In this document: one piece after another, positions 1-11,386 of the stretch
How the letters are laid out: each line of letters opens with the position of its first letter
Position numbering within the stretch: position 1 is the stretch's first letter
Assembly (NCBI GenBank): GCA_963971225.1
Contig: OZ020269.1
Coordinates: 34,493,264 to 34,557,263 of the forward strand
Length of the DNA: 64,000 bases
Direction: 5' to 3'
From: Melieria omissa
Taxonomy: Eukaryota > Arthropoda > Insecta > Diptera > Ulidiidae
Made by a program: the position numbers and the translations under genes
Notes under the pieces: model-generated
The model's input: the letters and a program-made list of their open reading frames with translations, nothing else
Told to the model about the DNA's origin: nothing
The model's database searches: none

Positions 1-2200
1 GTAACAAACGAATTGGTTAAAAGGAATGTGAAACGGCAGCAACAACAATGCTCGAAAATACACGTAAAAACGTACGAACACACAAATGTGGCGGCGGCAG
101 TGGCAGCGGCAGCGGCAGAAATACAGCTACAAATGCAAATATTGTGTCTACTGGCGTACTGAGTGAAGCGGCAGCACCGGCAGCGCGTTGGAGATTGTGA
201 CGAGAGGCGTAAACGTGGCTAAATGTGGACAAAGTGCAGACAAGTTAGATGATGATGGGACGAACGGGTCAGCTGTTTCGGGGGGCAGGCGAGCGAGCGG
301 CAAGGGTTGTCGTGGCGGTGCCGCGTGGACGTCGAGAAGGAAACGCAACAATAACAAAAACAAGTAAACACAAATCAGTAGATAGAAAAAGTGTAGGCAA
401 AGTTAGGCAAAGGCAGCAGCAACACCGTCTTCGTCTTCGTCATCAGGCAAAGTAAAAAAGTCGAAATTTTTAACACGTACATGCGATGCGCTGGGTGCAA
501 ACTGACAGATCCCCCGTGCGCCCGCCTCGCACATACGTAACAAAAAGTCGACGGCAAGCGGCTCGAAAATACACAAAAAGTACAACATTTTGTTGTTCGG
601 TCGAGTTCAGTTGTGTCGGCTGCTGCTGCTGCTTCTGCCTGCGCCGCGGTTCGGCTCCCTTGAGTGCACACTTTTTATAACGTTTTCGATTTTTCGACTT
701 AACGTGGCCAAGTCAAACATTTACTCATCGCCGGTAGATGCGAACTCACGTAAGAGCCCAACCAAGTCAAGTCAAGTCAGCGCCACGTTGAATCGCGCCA
801 AATCGAGCTGTGCCGGACCCGAGCACGACTCACACGCGAACGCGAATGCGCAAGTCGAAAGTCGAGGCGAGCGTAGCCTCTGGACGTCAACAGATGCAGA
901 TTCGGGCACAGACACAGAATCGGCTCTGAATCTGAACTGGGATTGTGCGTTGGCACCAGGCGTGCGTTCTGTTTGTTATAGCGTGGAGGTGGACGTATGG
1001 CGTATTGTGCGATTTCCGACGAAGCGACTGCAGGACACAAGGCTGCATAATTGTGAACTACAGTCAGTCAATCAGTCGGACTTTCGTATGCTAAAGGCGC
1101 CAAGCAGTGGGAAATTTGCATTTTCATCTCTGGAGAAGCGTCGAAAGGCTTTCTCGCTCGACTTTGCATTAGCGATTTACGTCCTCACAGCAATTGAGCT
1201 ACACTAACTGCTGCCGAATCGTTACCGAGTAAATTTCGTCGCTGCCGTTTGGCGGCATCGGCCTTTGACGTTCGCTTGTAAAGTGCAACAATAAAATCAC
1301 TCAAAGAAGCGTTGAGTGCCACAAAGGTAGCATCAATGATTTTTATTGTTTTCAAATTGACTTGTTAAAATTTCGGTAACTTTTGAACTTGGAATTGTTC
1401 TCAACACTCAACTTCAATTCGCTGTTCGTTCTTTGTTTGAAAAAAAAACATATTCATTTTTGAGATGGGCAGAGGCTGTGACTAAAATTTCAGTGATTTT
1501 CTGCACATCCACATCGATACTCTTTGCAATATGGGGTTATACAGCTCACTCTCTAACCGATCTCAAATTACCTGCCGTCAAAAGTCGTACTTGCGTACAA
1601 GCGCCTACTTCCAGGTGCACACCGCACGTCGCGATGCACCACTTTTCTCGCTGCACCCGAGTGCAATAACATTTTCACTTGTAAATCCATAACCGTCACC
1701 GTCACTGCTGCCGCAGCAGCGAGCTCGCGCCGCCCTCGGCCACCGCGGCCGCCCAATGCGCATATACTCATCATAAAGGCGCATCATAAAATGATGCGTG
1801 AATTGGAGTTGCCAGACAAGTGCTAATTTTTACACCAACATCCAGCGCGGCTACTGTTCATTAGCGCTGCTGGCTCCTCGGTTTGCCTTCGCGCGCCTCG
1901 AACCAAAAACGAAAATTTAGTGTTCACGTTAAAACAGAACCGAAACCAGAAATGCAGAAACTTAAATAGACGAAACGAAATTGCTTGAAAGTGCGCAAAC
2001 GTCATTTAATGTAAAACTGCGCGCAAATATTGGCAAAAACAATGCGATGACATAAACACATTTTATGTGCTTTCAAATAAATTCCGCGTTTTTGTCGGCT
2101 ATGTGCGTGCAATTCGTGTTTGGTTGGGTCAAACAAAAGGCCTCAAACGAAACGAGGAATGCGCAGCTTTTTAGCCAATGGAGGCGTGGGATTCAAATGC
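1..2200. other. GC-richer non-coding island 1
   Basis: This stretch is richer in G+C and CpG than the AT-rich DNA that follows and has runs of CAG, GGC and CAA triplets (for example a GGC/CAG-rich run near 89-118). Open frames occur on both strands, the longest at 590-1207 (+), but their products are low-complexity and match no family I know. No repeat or transposon end is visible. It may be regulatory DNA or part of a non-coding transcript; that is inference from composition only. Confidence 0.35.
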
Positions 2201-2309
2201 TTTAAAGAGAAGTGAATTGTTGTAGTAGGTGTTTACATACATACATACAAATCTACAGATTAAGTAGAAACATATTTACCAGTTAAGTTAACCAAAGCAC
2301 TAATAGGCA

Positions 2310-2668
2310 GGTAGGTTTGAGGCACACATAGGCCTCTATATGGGCCCATTGTCATATCACAAATTGTACCCGTTTTAAATGGGTATGCAACACTGTATTT
2401 TTCCAACATGTATTACAACACACATTTCAAACGGATAGGAAAAGGGAGGGAGGTGACCTACAGCTTAACGCCGAATGCGAACGGCGGTTTTTTTGGAGCT
2501 TTGCCATTGCCTGCCAAGAGCACACTCGTGCGATCCTTGTAACTCTCATCTTCTTCATGTGGATAGCGATGGAAGTAGACAAGTTTTTCACCAGCCCGAA
2601 CTAGAATTCGAACCTAGGGCTTCGATAAAAGAAGCCAGCGCGCTACCCGCTGGTCTATCGAGGCCGGC
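2310..2668 (-). repeat. tRNA-derived SINE, family 1 (copy A)
   Basis: Read on the minus strand it begins GCCGGCCTCGATAGACC, followed by a tRNA-like head with an A-box-like segment (GCGGGTAGCGCGCTGG) and a B-box-like segment (GGTTCGAATTC), then a body shared with the copies at 25875, 26155, 35527 and 46147. Shared body blocks include TGGCAGGCAATGGCAAAGC and CGCCGTTCGCATTCGGCG-like DNA. The (CCTAA)n tail seen in the copies at 25875 and 26155 is eroded here. SINEs of this type are copied by a partner LINE and encode no protein. Confidence 0.75.
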
Positions 2669-2866
2669 ACTTAAGCACTGATAAGGTAAGACAAAATATT
2701 GTCCCGTCTGATTCAATACACCGAAGCTATGTTTAATCTTTGATTATAACTGAAATATGGCATTTTTAAAGTTTGATGTGTTTAATGTAAAAAGATTGAA
2801 GAACAGTTGTTCGTTGGAATAATAATTGAATTCAATAATTAATATATTATTTAGTTTAAAATAATA

Positions 2867-3650
2867 AGAGGTGAAACAGAAAAAGATTAGAATTTTTGAG
2901 AATACATTAAAAAAAAGCAATAGTCTGATTTTACTAAAAAAACTTCAGTTTATTATACATTTGTTGAACTCTAATTTACAAAAAAAATTTAATGAAATAT
3001 AATTAGCGGTTGCAAATATTTTTTATATTTTTCTTAACGTTTTTAGTTAGAGACTGGACAGAACGTTCGGTGACTACTGCATAGGATTGCTTCCATCGAT
3101 TTCAGAACTGTACATCCTTTTTGCAAACTTGTTTGTTTTTCTTAGGGTTTGCTTTATATAGCCCAATATCTTTCAATAGGCAGAAGTTTCGGACAGTTGG
3201 GAGTATTTGCCTCTTTTGGGACCAACGTGACACAAGAGTAGTGGCTTATCACTAGGACTGCCCAAAACAAAACTGTTTGACTTTTATGCTGTTCAATAAA
3301 TGGTATAAGACGTTTTTGCAGGCATTCTTCTATAGAAATTCTAGATTCCGCAGGTGCAAATAGCTTGCCAAACCATGAAGCGTTTTGGAAATTTGTTGTA
3401 TTTCACTTCGTAGTATTTTCTGGGTGTTTCATTCTTATTTCTTTTAGTGAAATAGGCATTCCCAGGCAACTGCTTACAGTAGGTTTCGTCACAGAAAATT
3501 ACGCAATCGAACTTGGTTACGCAATTGTCATACAGTTTTCGAGCCCGCGTCTTCGCTTCGTTTTCTTTTGCTTCCGACCGGTCATACACTTTCTGCTGTT
3601 CGTAGGTCCTTAATTCTTGACTTCGCTTATTTCACATCTCAGTTGTACTT
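2867..3650 (-). pseudogene. Tc1/mariner-like transposase fragment (copy 1, truncated)
   Basis: The left terminus is a TA followed by AGAGGTGAAACAGAAAAAG, matching the terminal repeat of the fuller copy at 13355. Minus-strand coding DNA follows; at 3341-3589 it reads a transposase core with FDCVIFCDETY (the first Asp of a DDE/D nuclease, in a CDET context), then QLPGNAYFTKRNK and FPKRFMVWQAICTCG. These blocks align with the second copy. The copy has lost similarity by about 3650, lacks a right terminus, and carries stops and frameshifts, so it cannot make an active enzyme. Tc1/mariner superfamily is clear; the exact family is not. Confidence 0.75.
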
Positions 3651-3960
3651 GTATTGGGTTTGTCCCTTTATGGATGGCAACCCTAGTAAACCGACATCGA
3701 TCACTTACACTCTTTTATTTCGACACGTTTGCGCGGTTTACTATCCCGAATTATAAACACATTCATTACACACAGCGACATGTAACATTTAACACAATGA
3801 TTGCACGATGGGTTCTTGGTTTCTCGGTAGACGTTGCGTGGAAATGAGTAAATGTCCCAAAAGCATATGGCCAGATATTCTTTTTGAGACATTCAACCAT
3901 AGTCAATTCAAGTTAGACAGATCACTCCAGCAATTATTCATCGCTTTCGAAACTATGGCA
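3651..3960. other. Unassigned AT-rich DNA
   Basis: This stretch follows the truncated Tc1/mariner-like copy and is not shared with the second copy. A 63-codon frame (3701-3892, minus) exists but resembles nothing I recognise. It could be older flanking DNA or a diverged part of the element. Confidence 0.3.
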
Positions 3961-4010
3961 CAGTAAATAAATAAATAATAAATAAATAAAATAAATAAAT
4001 AAATAATGAA
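3961..4010. repeat. (AATA)n microsatellite
   Basis: An imperfect AATA/AAATAA tandem run of about 45 bp. It is a simple sequence repeat with no other structure. Confidence 0.9.
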
Positions 4011-4560
4011 CAACCCGAAATTTTCCCCAGTAATATTATATCAGTTTCAAAATTTCTTCGAAAATTTACCGACTCACTCTAAAACGACTGAAGAATATGA
4101 AATTATTGAAAAATGTCAGAAAATATATTAAGCTATATGAGCTAATTATGATTCATTAATCTTTACATAGACTCTAATATAAGGTACAAGAGCAACATTT
4201 TTAAAAATATAAGTATTCTTAGATATGTATTTGCTAGTATAAAGAACTAGAAAATAGTCAAAAAATTCTGAAAACAAATTTTGTGTTCTTGAACTGCGCT
4301 GTGTTTTAAGTTTCACAACGAACCAATTGGCTCTTTATCTTCATGCCATATAAGGCTCTTCTAACACCCAGTGAAGGGAGATTCACCTGGTTCGAGTTAT
4401 TTTGCATATATATATTTTTTTAATAATTACTCACTAAGGCCTGGATTCTGTCAGTGGGTAGATTCCATGTCTAATATTAATCATTGACAAGGAAGAGGAA
4501 CGATTCAAGCAGCATATAATTAGTAGATTTGTCGTTGTATTTTTAGCCATGTTTGAGCTG
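4011..4560. other. AT-rich spacer
   Basis: AT-rich DNA without a recognisable gene, terminal repeat or SINE. Nothing further is visible. Confidence 0.4.
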
Positions 4561-6690
4561 ATGTGTCTGTGGGTAGCAGCAATTAAAAAGTTATTTCGTT
4601 GCTCTTCAAAGTGCGCACTTCGTGAGTTTGCTTAGCGTTTCAAGTCATGCGCGTTATTTCGGTCGTCCGTTCAGACGCTCGCTCAGTCATTCGGGCTTGC
4701 GACTTTTCGCGGTTTATTCTTGAAAATGCTTGCGCCGACAACCACAACCCGGCAGCAGGAAAGGCCGCAGTAGCGCTCCAGCTCGAGTTATTGTATCGAA
4801 ATGAATGTAAGATTCGTACAAACGTTATATGAGTACTTATGTCAAACTGAGCCAGCGACTGTGTGTGTGTGTGTATATCTTTTTACGTTGCCTTGCGAAG
4901 TTGCCGTTGTTGTTCATGTTGCTCCAAAGTCGTGATTAACAAATTAAAGGCGCAATGTTAGATGTGAGTCTCTGTATATTCTAGCACACAAAAATACTTG
5001 CCACTGTTGCTATTGTTGTTGCTTTCATTGTTGCCACTTGCATTATTGACTGTTCTAGCGGCAATTGTTGTTGCATGCGGCACTGACTCAGGCTCCGGCT
5101 CGCAACATTGTAGTACCGCAAGAACACAACGCCCCGAGTCATCCAAAGAGCGGCGCGCACAGCAACGTGTGATTTTTAACGAAATTTCCGTGCGGTGTTG
5201 GTGGATAAATGCGCCATTTCTGAAAATTACACTTTGGTGTTGGTGTCGTGCCAGCACGACACAGCGACACCGTCCGGCCGCAACGAGGTTGCCGCCACCG
5301 TTGTGCACTTAAAGTGCGCTTAAATCTTCGCATACGCTATTTTTCTTGCAGTTTCCATGCAGAAGAGTGGAAAATCGAAACAAAAAATTCGGTGCTTTTC
5401 ATTTCTGTTTCGGATATTTGCGAACGCTAATTAAATTTATTAAAGGACCGGACACAGCAGTGAAATGCTGCATGCACCACCACAGATACACCTGTGTAAA
5501 TTTCCATAAAATGCCACAGCGTTCACAGGCGCCAGCACGTTCACCTGACCCAGCCCGCTGCCGGCTCTCCAACGAAAATCCAGCCAAAGGCATTTCGCCT
5601 CGTGCAAACTAAAATATCTGGCTGTGTGTGTGTGTGTGTGTGTGTGTGTGCTTTGCGCTCGCCACATTTCAGTAATAAATTCCCTAATCCTTTTAGCTAA
5701 ACAACCAGCACAAAAACTAAAACAACAACAACAACAACACAAGAGCGAAAACACCAATTTGCATATTGCGGCATTTTGTGCGCTGTGTGGCTGCTCGAAA
5801 CAAGTTGCGCGTTTTTCGCTTTGCGCAAAATGCAAATCGCTCCAGTACTTCCCAGTCCAGCCCCTCGGACTTGTGCTGGCGCTTCCTCAATTAGACGTAA
5901 TTTTCAGTCAGCACTCATTCGGTAACGGAAAATTGCCAAAAATTGCAAATTCAAATTCATTGCCGCACTTAAATCGTTCTTCGACGCCCACGCCGCTGCT
6001 CGCTCCCACATCAACAACAATGACAACAAAAACATCGCCGGCAGGGCCGCCAAATGTCGTCGCCAAAGCCAACACTGGCATTTAATGAAAATTCCACGTT
6101 ATATTTTACGCCCAAAGTTTTTAATGCCAGCAACAGACACGGACGCGCGCTCAACAACGGCAGAGGCAACAGCCCGCCCGCCACAGCGACAGCAGCGGAA
6201 CAAAAGGATTAATTAAATTAATTTCGCAATTGCATTTGTAATTTGTTAGACTTAATTTTCCGTTCGTGCGCGCTGTGTGTCGGAATTGTTGCCGGCGGCC
6301 GAGCCAAAACCGCAGGCACACGCGCGTACACAAATTTTGAAAATTTGGCCACATTTTGAAATTTTTCAATAATTCGCTTCCCGTATCAACCGGCCGTTCG
6401 TCGTTGCAGTGCACGTCCGTGTAGCTGCGCGACCAGAGCCGTTTCGCATGCGGCGTTCGGAATTTTCCACATTTTCGACGTGTGTGTTTGTGTCGAGCTT
6501 CGGAAATTATCCCAAAATTGTTCGCTATAAATTCTCATTTGGCAAATCGGCGAAATCGCAATTAATTAATCGTTTTGTGCGGTTTTGTGGCATTGCTGTG
6601 CATAACCGGAAAGATGCAGCGGACAGTAAACGTGCACACTGCAGTGCATCTGGAAATTTTTTGAATCGCAAAACACGAAACGAACAAATG
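4561..6690. other. GC-richer non-coding island 2 with GT microsatellites
   Basis: A GC-richer island with a (GT)n tract near 4859-4874, a longer (GT)n tract near 5623-5650, and CAA triplet runs near 5718-5740. Open frames such as 5624-6085 (+) are driven by the repeat and by CAA runs and show no domain. A TATAAATT-like element lies near 6526 but nothing nearby confirms a promoter. The island could be regulatory; the sequence does not prove it. Confidence 0.35.
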
Positions 6691-6900
6691 TAAATTAAGG
6701 AACAACGATATGAAAATTTTTCAACCAAAAAATCTGGCAAAAATAAATCTAAATTTAAAAGAAGAAAAGAAAGAAAACCAAATTGCATTATTTTTAATGA
6801 CAAACCTTTCGCTAAGGATAAACTGTCAAAGTAGACATCAGCTGTTAGGCAGCCATTTTCGTCATTGGAGTTAGACTGTCTCAATGGAACGACTCATGCT

Positions 6901-7057
6901 TTAACACGTTGAGTGCCACATGAGACCATTTTGGTCTCACACAAATTCGGGCCTCCTGTGTCGCGTGAGACCAGAGTGGTCTCAAAGTCAATACAAAAAA
7001 ATTCTGCGACCTGTGGGGACATTTTTTTGGATTATATGGTGGCACTCAACGTGTTAA
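6901..7057. mobile_element. TTAA-flanked MITE (family A)
   Basis: The element has near-perfect inverted ends, TTAACACGTTGAGTGCCAC on the left and its complement on the right, both bounded by TTAA. TTAA target duplication is the hallmark of the piggyBac superfamily, and about 157 bp with no ORF is typical of a non-autonomous derivative. Internally it holds two GAGACCA..TGGTCTC hairpins (near 6922-6940 and 6967-6982). Confidence 0.85.
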
Positions 7058-8370
7058 TAACGTACTAAAAATACGTGTTAAGTACTAAAATTTTTAAATC
7101 GGTCTTCAATACGTAAAACCCATAAAATATTTAATGAAAAACTGTGTTTAGTGAAATGTGTTCGGTGAAGTTTGACAAAAAGTAAAAATTCATTGAAGTT
7201 TAACTGGTAGCAATTATTTTTAATTAATTATTAATAAGTAATTATAATTAATTTCGTAAAGTGTTAAGATATTTGCTGACAGCTTAAAAAATGTTATGAA
7301 CGCGTTTTCTGAACATTTGTCCAAAACGCTTCTTAAAAATCAAATGTTATAGCGTTATTTTTTGTGAACTATGTCAAGTCATGAGTGAGCGGTAGCAATA
7401 CATCAAATATTTAAACATCAACTTACATAAAAACTTTAGCTTTTAAATAAAAGTAAACATTTTGTGTTTTTTTCATCTGCTTGAATAAACACACTTTGAA
7501 AGCATTTTTAGTAAACTGGTTCTACATATACAATTTTGAGAAACAGGAACCCAAATTGCGGTCTCTCAGGCATACGATTTTATGTTGGTTTCAACAAGTG
7601 GACTTTTTTGAACAAACCTTTTTTTTAAGTAATATAATATGTTTTAGTATCTAAATTACCCAAAAATAAAAATAATACAGTTTCGGAATCACTGGCTAAT
7701 TTGTTAAACATTCCCTATAAAGGTGTCAAATTTGTATGATGAAATCACGACGACTTGTAGCAATATAAATATTGGCTTAGAAACAAACGCTCCATGTCAA
7801 ACTTTTTCATCATTTTCAGTTAGTCTCAGTTTAATCCACTACATAACTACATTTCGACATCACAATACTGTCAAAAGTTATGAAGCGTTACAGACGTGCA
7901 GATAGCCGAACAATTTGATTTTTTTCCATTCCTGGTTTGTAGCTAAAAAACTCCCATACAGATGTTCTGTGCAAAAAAGTTGAACGCAGCTTTGATCAGT
8001 TGAAGTCAATCCCCAAAGTTCACAAGATCCAGGGCTATATGTGATATATGAACAAATACAACTAATTACAGCGTCAACAAACTGCTGTACGAAATGGGAT
8101 TCACCATGTGGTTCCCTTCGGCAAATCACCGAACGGTGAATGGGTTAGGTCAGTAAGAATCGGGCATACTGGTAGACACGGGTCTACCTCTTTCTATGAA
8201 AAATGTCCACATCTTACGCTAAAATGGACTGCACAGCCAGGGTAGGATTTTAGGCCATGAAGTGCTGCCCAAAACCTACATGGAACCAAAGACAATCCCC
8301 ACTGGACACTCATTTGATTCTCCAAAAACGCCACCGTTCTTTTAAATAATTTAAACGATGTCAACATTTT
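7058..8370. other. AT-rich intergenic or intronic DNA
   Basis: No repeat family or gene is recognised here. The portion 7880-8370 is less AT-rich and has minus-strand frames (7878-8129 and 8194-8382) that look vaguely like decayed mobile-element coding DNA, but no motif supports a call. Confidence 0.35.
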
Positions 8371-9640
8371 AAATTTTGTCACACATTGGTTATCGCTTAC
8401 AAACCGTAGTTCATATAGGAAACTGTGAATTTAATTTAACAATTGGTCTTGTCAGCTGCAGCAGCCAGCCACAACTATATAACTGCCAGAATGGTCATTT
8501 AATTTATGTGGCAACGCAGCCAGCAACGGCGCCAACGCGTTCGCCCAACGTCCAACCAGTCCGAACGCGTTAAAAGCTGGTAACTCTGCCGTTGCAGTTT
8601 TCCCTACAATTGCGCAAGTATGAGTGCATCTGTGTGTGTGTGTGTGTGGGGGTGAATGAAAAAATGCAATAAATTAATAATCGAACAAATTAAAATAATT
8701 GATTACTAGTTGAAAAAATGGCACTCGAATGCAATTTATGGACAAAGTGCTCCACACTTGCGGTGAGCGGCTGTAAAAGAGAGGCGGTGTCGCCGCACAG
8801 TGCGACCCAGGCGGGGCGACAGTGCGAGGGAAATGCCGCAAAGCAGCATTCTTAAAGCGCGCCGACCGAGTGCGGCGCCGTAGAAATGGAAAGTGCTCAA
8901 CAATTATTAACAATGCGATAAAAATATTATTTGTTAATAATGCACAATTCACTCGGCATACCTGCATGTCCGTCTGTCCGTGTGGCTGTGCATGTGTCCG
9001 AATAAATTTGCATTAAAGTAATTTCAGTACAATTATTGAAAAGAACAATTATTACAATTAACACTCAGATTACAACTATGCCCCACTGCGGCGTTCGCGT
9101 AGCGGCAAGCGGCGTACGTGGACTACTATGTCCATCTAATTGTTGCTAAATAGCAGTGACACCGGCCGCAGCCGCACTGGCATTGAACCTGAACCCACTT
9201 GGTATGTACGGTACATTCCGGCGATCGCTGCCCCCGCCGCACTCACACCCGGCCGCATCGTCGTTCCGCGCGCCGCCCAATTATCCCCTATTTAGCGGCG
9301 ATTAAGGCGATCGCCCACAGCGGCTCGCCCGGTGCGCCGGCTGCCAGATCGGAAGTGGGCACTCGTATGCACAAGAAATTAGTTTAATTATTGTTGTCTT
9401 CTGTCATTATCGCAGTGTTGCTGTTGTGGTCATTTGTTAAATTGAAACATTATTATTGATTAGCGCAATTCACTCGGCGATCTTAATTGCGCCTGCGCCT
9501 ATGCGTCAGTTCTCGCCTACACTTTGAACGATTTGCCGGTTAATTATGGTAGACTGCGCGTCACGCATGTATTCACTTTATATTTACACCAAGAACGTTC
9601 AACAGCTGGCGACGAGAAATAAGATCAATTTGAATCCTTT
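8371..9640. other. GC-richer non-coding island 3
   Basis: A GC-richer, CpG-containing island with a short (GT)n tract near 8629-8648. No transposon ends are visible, and the open frames are short and without recognisable domains. It may be regulatory or intronic. Confidence 0.35.
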
Positions 9641-10039
9641 CGTGTGGTATGAATTGCCTTCAATGTTATTACGAAACACAGCCATAAGTATTCTTTATTA
9701 AAACTAGTTTAGTTTATGAAAGTTAGTTAGTCGAGATTTTGAAAAATAAACAATAATCACAGTGAAAATAAGTTTTGGTTGCACGGGCTTTAGTGAAGTT
9801 GCCCGGAAGCCACTATACTCCCGTCTCCAACCACATCACCATATATTGGTGATCCGTTATCATGTTTTGATGCCATGCAACTTTCAACAACTATGCAATA
9901 ATGAGATATAAAGCCACGCCCCTTGCCAATCCCCAAAGTATAAACAAAGACAGACAAACTTTCTAGCAGGGCCCCGCGCCTTTGCACGCAAGTTTAAAGT
10001 CAGTGGGGCCAATAAATCAAGTTCTTCTTAAACCTTTCC
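9641..10039. other. Spacer with a short palindrome
   Basis: Unassigned DNA preceding the tandem array. A near-perfect palindrome, ATCACCATATATTGGTGAT, lies at about 9834-9852. No gene is recognised. Confidence 0.35.
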
Positions 10040-10895
10040 TGATTTTGCAGATTTTTATGAAAAAATACGTATCTAATTATTTCTCATTTGAGGCGCTTTC
10101 ATCAAGTTTGAAGTCAATTGGCGCATAAAATCATGTTTCCCCATACAAACTCTTAACTCATCGTTGACCTCATCAAATTTTTAATTCGAAAAAATATAAA
10201 ACACTTGTCAAATTATATCTCACCAAGAGTACGTTCACCAAGTTTGAAGTCAAAAAGACAATTAAATCTTGTTTCTCTATCTTAACCCATAGTTGCCCCC
10301 TGATATTTCGATTTTTGAAAAAATAAAAAACACTTATTCACCATTACTTTCACCGAGTCTGTCATCAATAGACCCACTGATTTATGTTTTTCATAGTTTC
10401 TCCATATAAACTTTTAACCCGTTGATGACCCCGTTACTTTCACCAAGTTTGAAGTCAAAAGGCGTAAAACATTATGTTTCTTCATACAAACTTTCAACCC
10501 TTGGGTCAGCCCTTTAAGTTTTGATTTTTTTTTTTTAATTATACAAACGTGCAAGATTATTTTTTTTTCAAATGTGTTCACTAACTTTGAGGTCAATAGG
10601 CCAATTGGTTCGGAGTTTTTTTGTAATCTTTGCGTATACGAACCTTAACCCTTAATTTGGAGTATTTTCACAGTTTGAAATCAATAGGCATATTCTATTA
10701 AGTTTCTTCGTACAACAAATTAACCCATGTTTTGCCCCTTTAGACCCAAATTTGAAAAAATTCCGTCTTAGGGGAGGTTAATTTTTCAAGATGTACCCAC
10801 AGTTTAAATTTAATGTTTGTAGCTTCAGCGGTTTGGGCTGAGCGATGATGAATCAGTTATTCAGTCAATCAGGACAAACAATCATTATTTTGTGT
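10040..10895. repeat. Degenerate tandem array (copy 1)
   Basis: A unit built around CACCAAGTTTGAAGTCAATAG, then an ATCATGTTTCTTCATACAAA block, then TTAACCCATTGTTGACCCC and a T-rich or A-rich end recurs about six times (starts near 10100, 10235, 10350, 10440, 10574 and 10668), at spacings of roughly 90-135 bp. The array ends with GCGATGATGAATCAG followed by CAGTCA repeats. The same units and the same end are found at 58785-59470, so this is a dispersed element with internal tandem structure, perhaps the 3' region of a retroelement. Confidence 0.75.
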
Positions 10896-10912
10896 ATGTA
10901 TTATTTAAATAA

Positions 10913-11101
10913 ATGACTATCAATTTTCCCAGTATTTATGGACCACTATTTTTATATATAATTGTGTTAATTTTTCTTGGCAAAATATTACAATTCATTG
11001 ACTACTTACTCAACACATTGGCACCCAGATTGTTCAGCATATTTGCTGAAAAGTTTCGAATCGATAGCGCGGACAGTTTGTCGGTTTCCAATTCCCTCTG
11101 A
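10913..11101 (+). CDS. Candidate small membrane protein ORF, 62 codons
   Basis: This short frame starts at an ATG preceded by AAATAA and ends in TGA. The predicted peptide has a hydrophobic stretch at about residues 10-30 (GPLFLYIIVLIFLGKIL), a second hydrophobic patch (YLLNTLAPRLFSIF), then a polar tail rich in Ser and Asp. It lies directly after the tandem array. Two even shorter hydrophobic ORFs follow within about 160 bp on the same strand, with AATAAA signals after them. I do not recognise the peptide. T-rich DNA easily gives hydrophobic frames by chance, so this is only a candidate. Confidence 0.3.
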   Translation: MTINFPSIYGPLFLYIIVLIFLGKILQFIDYLLNTLAPRLFSIFAEKFRIDSADSLSVSNSL

Positions 11102-11158
11102 CGAATGTGATGTATGTAAATATGGTTAGATAGGTAGTTTTTACTTCAATTTTATTGA

Positions 11159-11257
11159 ATGTGGAGCGCAGTTCTGGTTGCAGGTGTGAGTGCTGTAGTG
11201 GTTGTTGTTATCGTCGTTCCAGTATGTATTATCGTATACAAGTTTTATCACAGTTGA
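11159..11257 (+). CDS. Candidate membrane micropeptide ORF, 32 codons
   Basis: The ATG at 11159 opens a 32-residue frame that is a single hydrophobic helix (MWSAVLVAG, a run of Val/Ile, then Pro, then CIIVYKFYHS). This short-helix plus polar-tail layout resembles known single-pass micropeptides in general form only. It begins 57 bp after the stop of the 62-codon ORF and its stop is one base before the next ATG. The Val run comes from GTT/GTC triplets, so low complexity could also explain it. No known family is claimed. Confidence 0.3.
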   Translation: MWSAVLVAGVSAVVVVVIVVPVCIIVYKFYHS

Positions 11258-11258
11258 A

Positions 11259-11318
11259 ATGTTCTTCTTGACATCGCCGATAATGTTCGACTACATCGTC
11301 GTTATTGGATCATCATAA
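11259..11318 (+). CDS. Candidate micropeptide ORF, 19 codons
   Basis: This frame begins one base after the preceding TGA and encodes a hydrophobic 19-residue peptide (MFFLTSPIMFDYIVVIGSS). Its TAA overlaps a following ATG (TAATG) that opens a basic 10-residue frame to 11350. The packing is like a polycistronic small-ORF transcript, but at this length chance is a strong alternative. Confidence 0.2.
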   Translation: MFFLTSPIMFDYIVVIGSS

Positions 11319-11376
11319 TGCGAAGTAAAGGCTCTAGAAAATGTAAATGATTGTTGTGAATTATTTTGTACACATA

Positions 11377-11386
11377 AATAAATAAA
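11377..11386 (+). terminator. Possible poly(A) signals
   Basis: Two overlapping AATAAA hexamers lie about 30 bp after the last small ORF. In AT-rich DNA such hexamers are common, so this only weakly supports a transcript here. Confidence 0.25.

Noticed and set aside
590..1207. 205-codon open frame on the plus strand
   Set aside because: It lies in GC-rich DNA where stops are rare; the product has Leu and Ser runs but no domain, signal of splicing or similarity that I recognise.
5624..6085. 153-codon open frame starting in a (GT)n repeat
   Set aside because: The start is poly-Cys/Val from the microsatellite and later parts are poly-Gln from CAA runs; low complexity, no domain.
8194..8382. 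Possible reverse transcriptase or transposase remnant on the minus strand
   Set aside because: A few residues look suggestive but no catalytic motif or terminal repeat could be identified.
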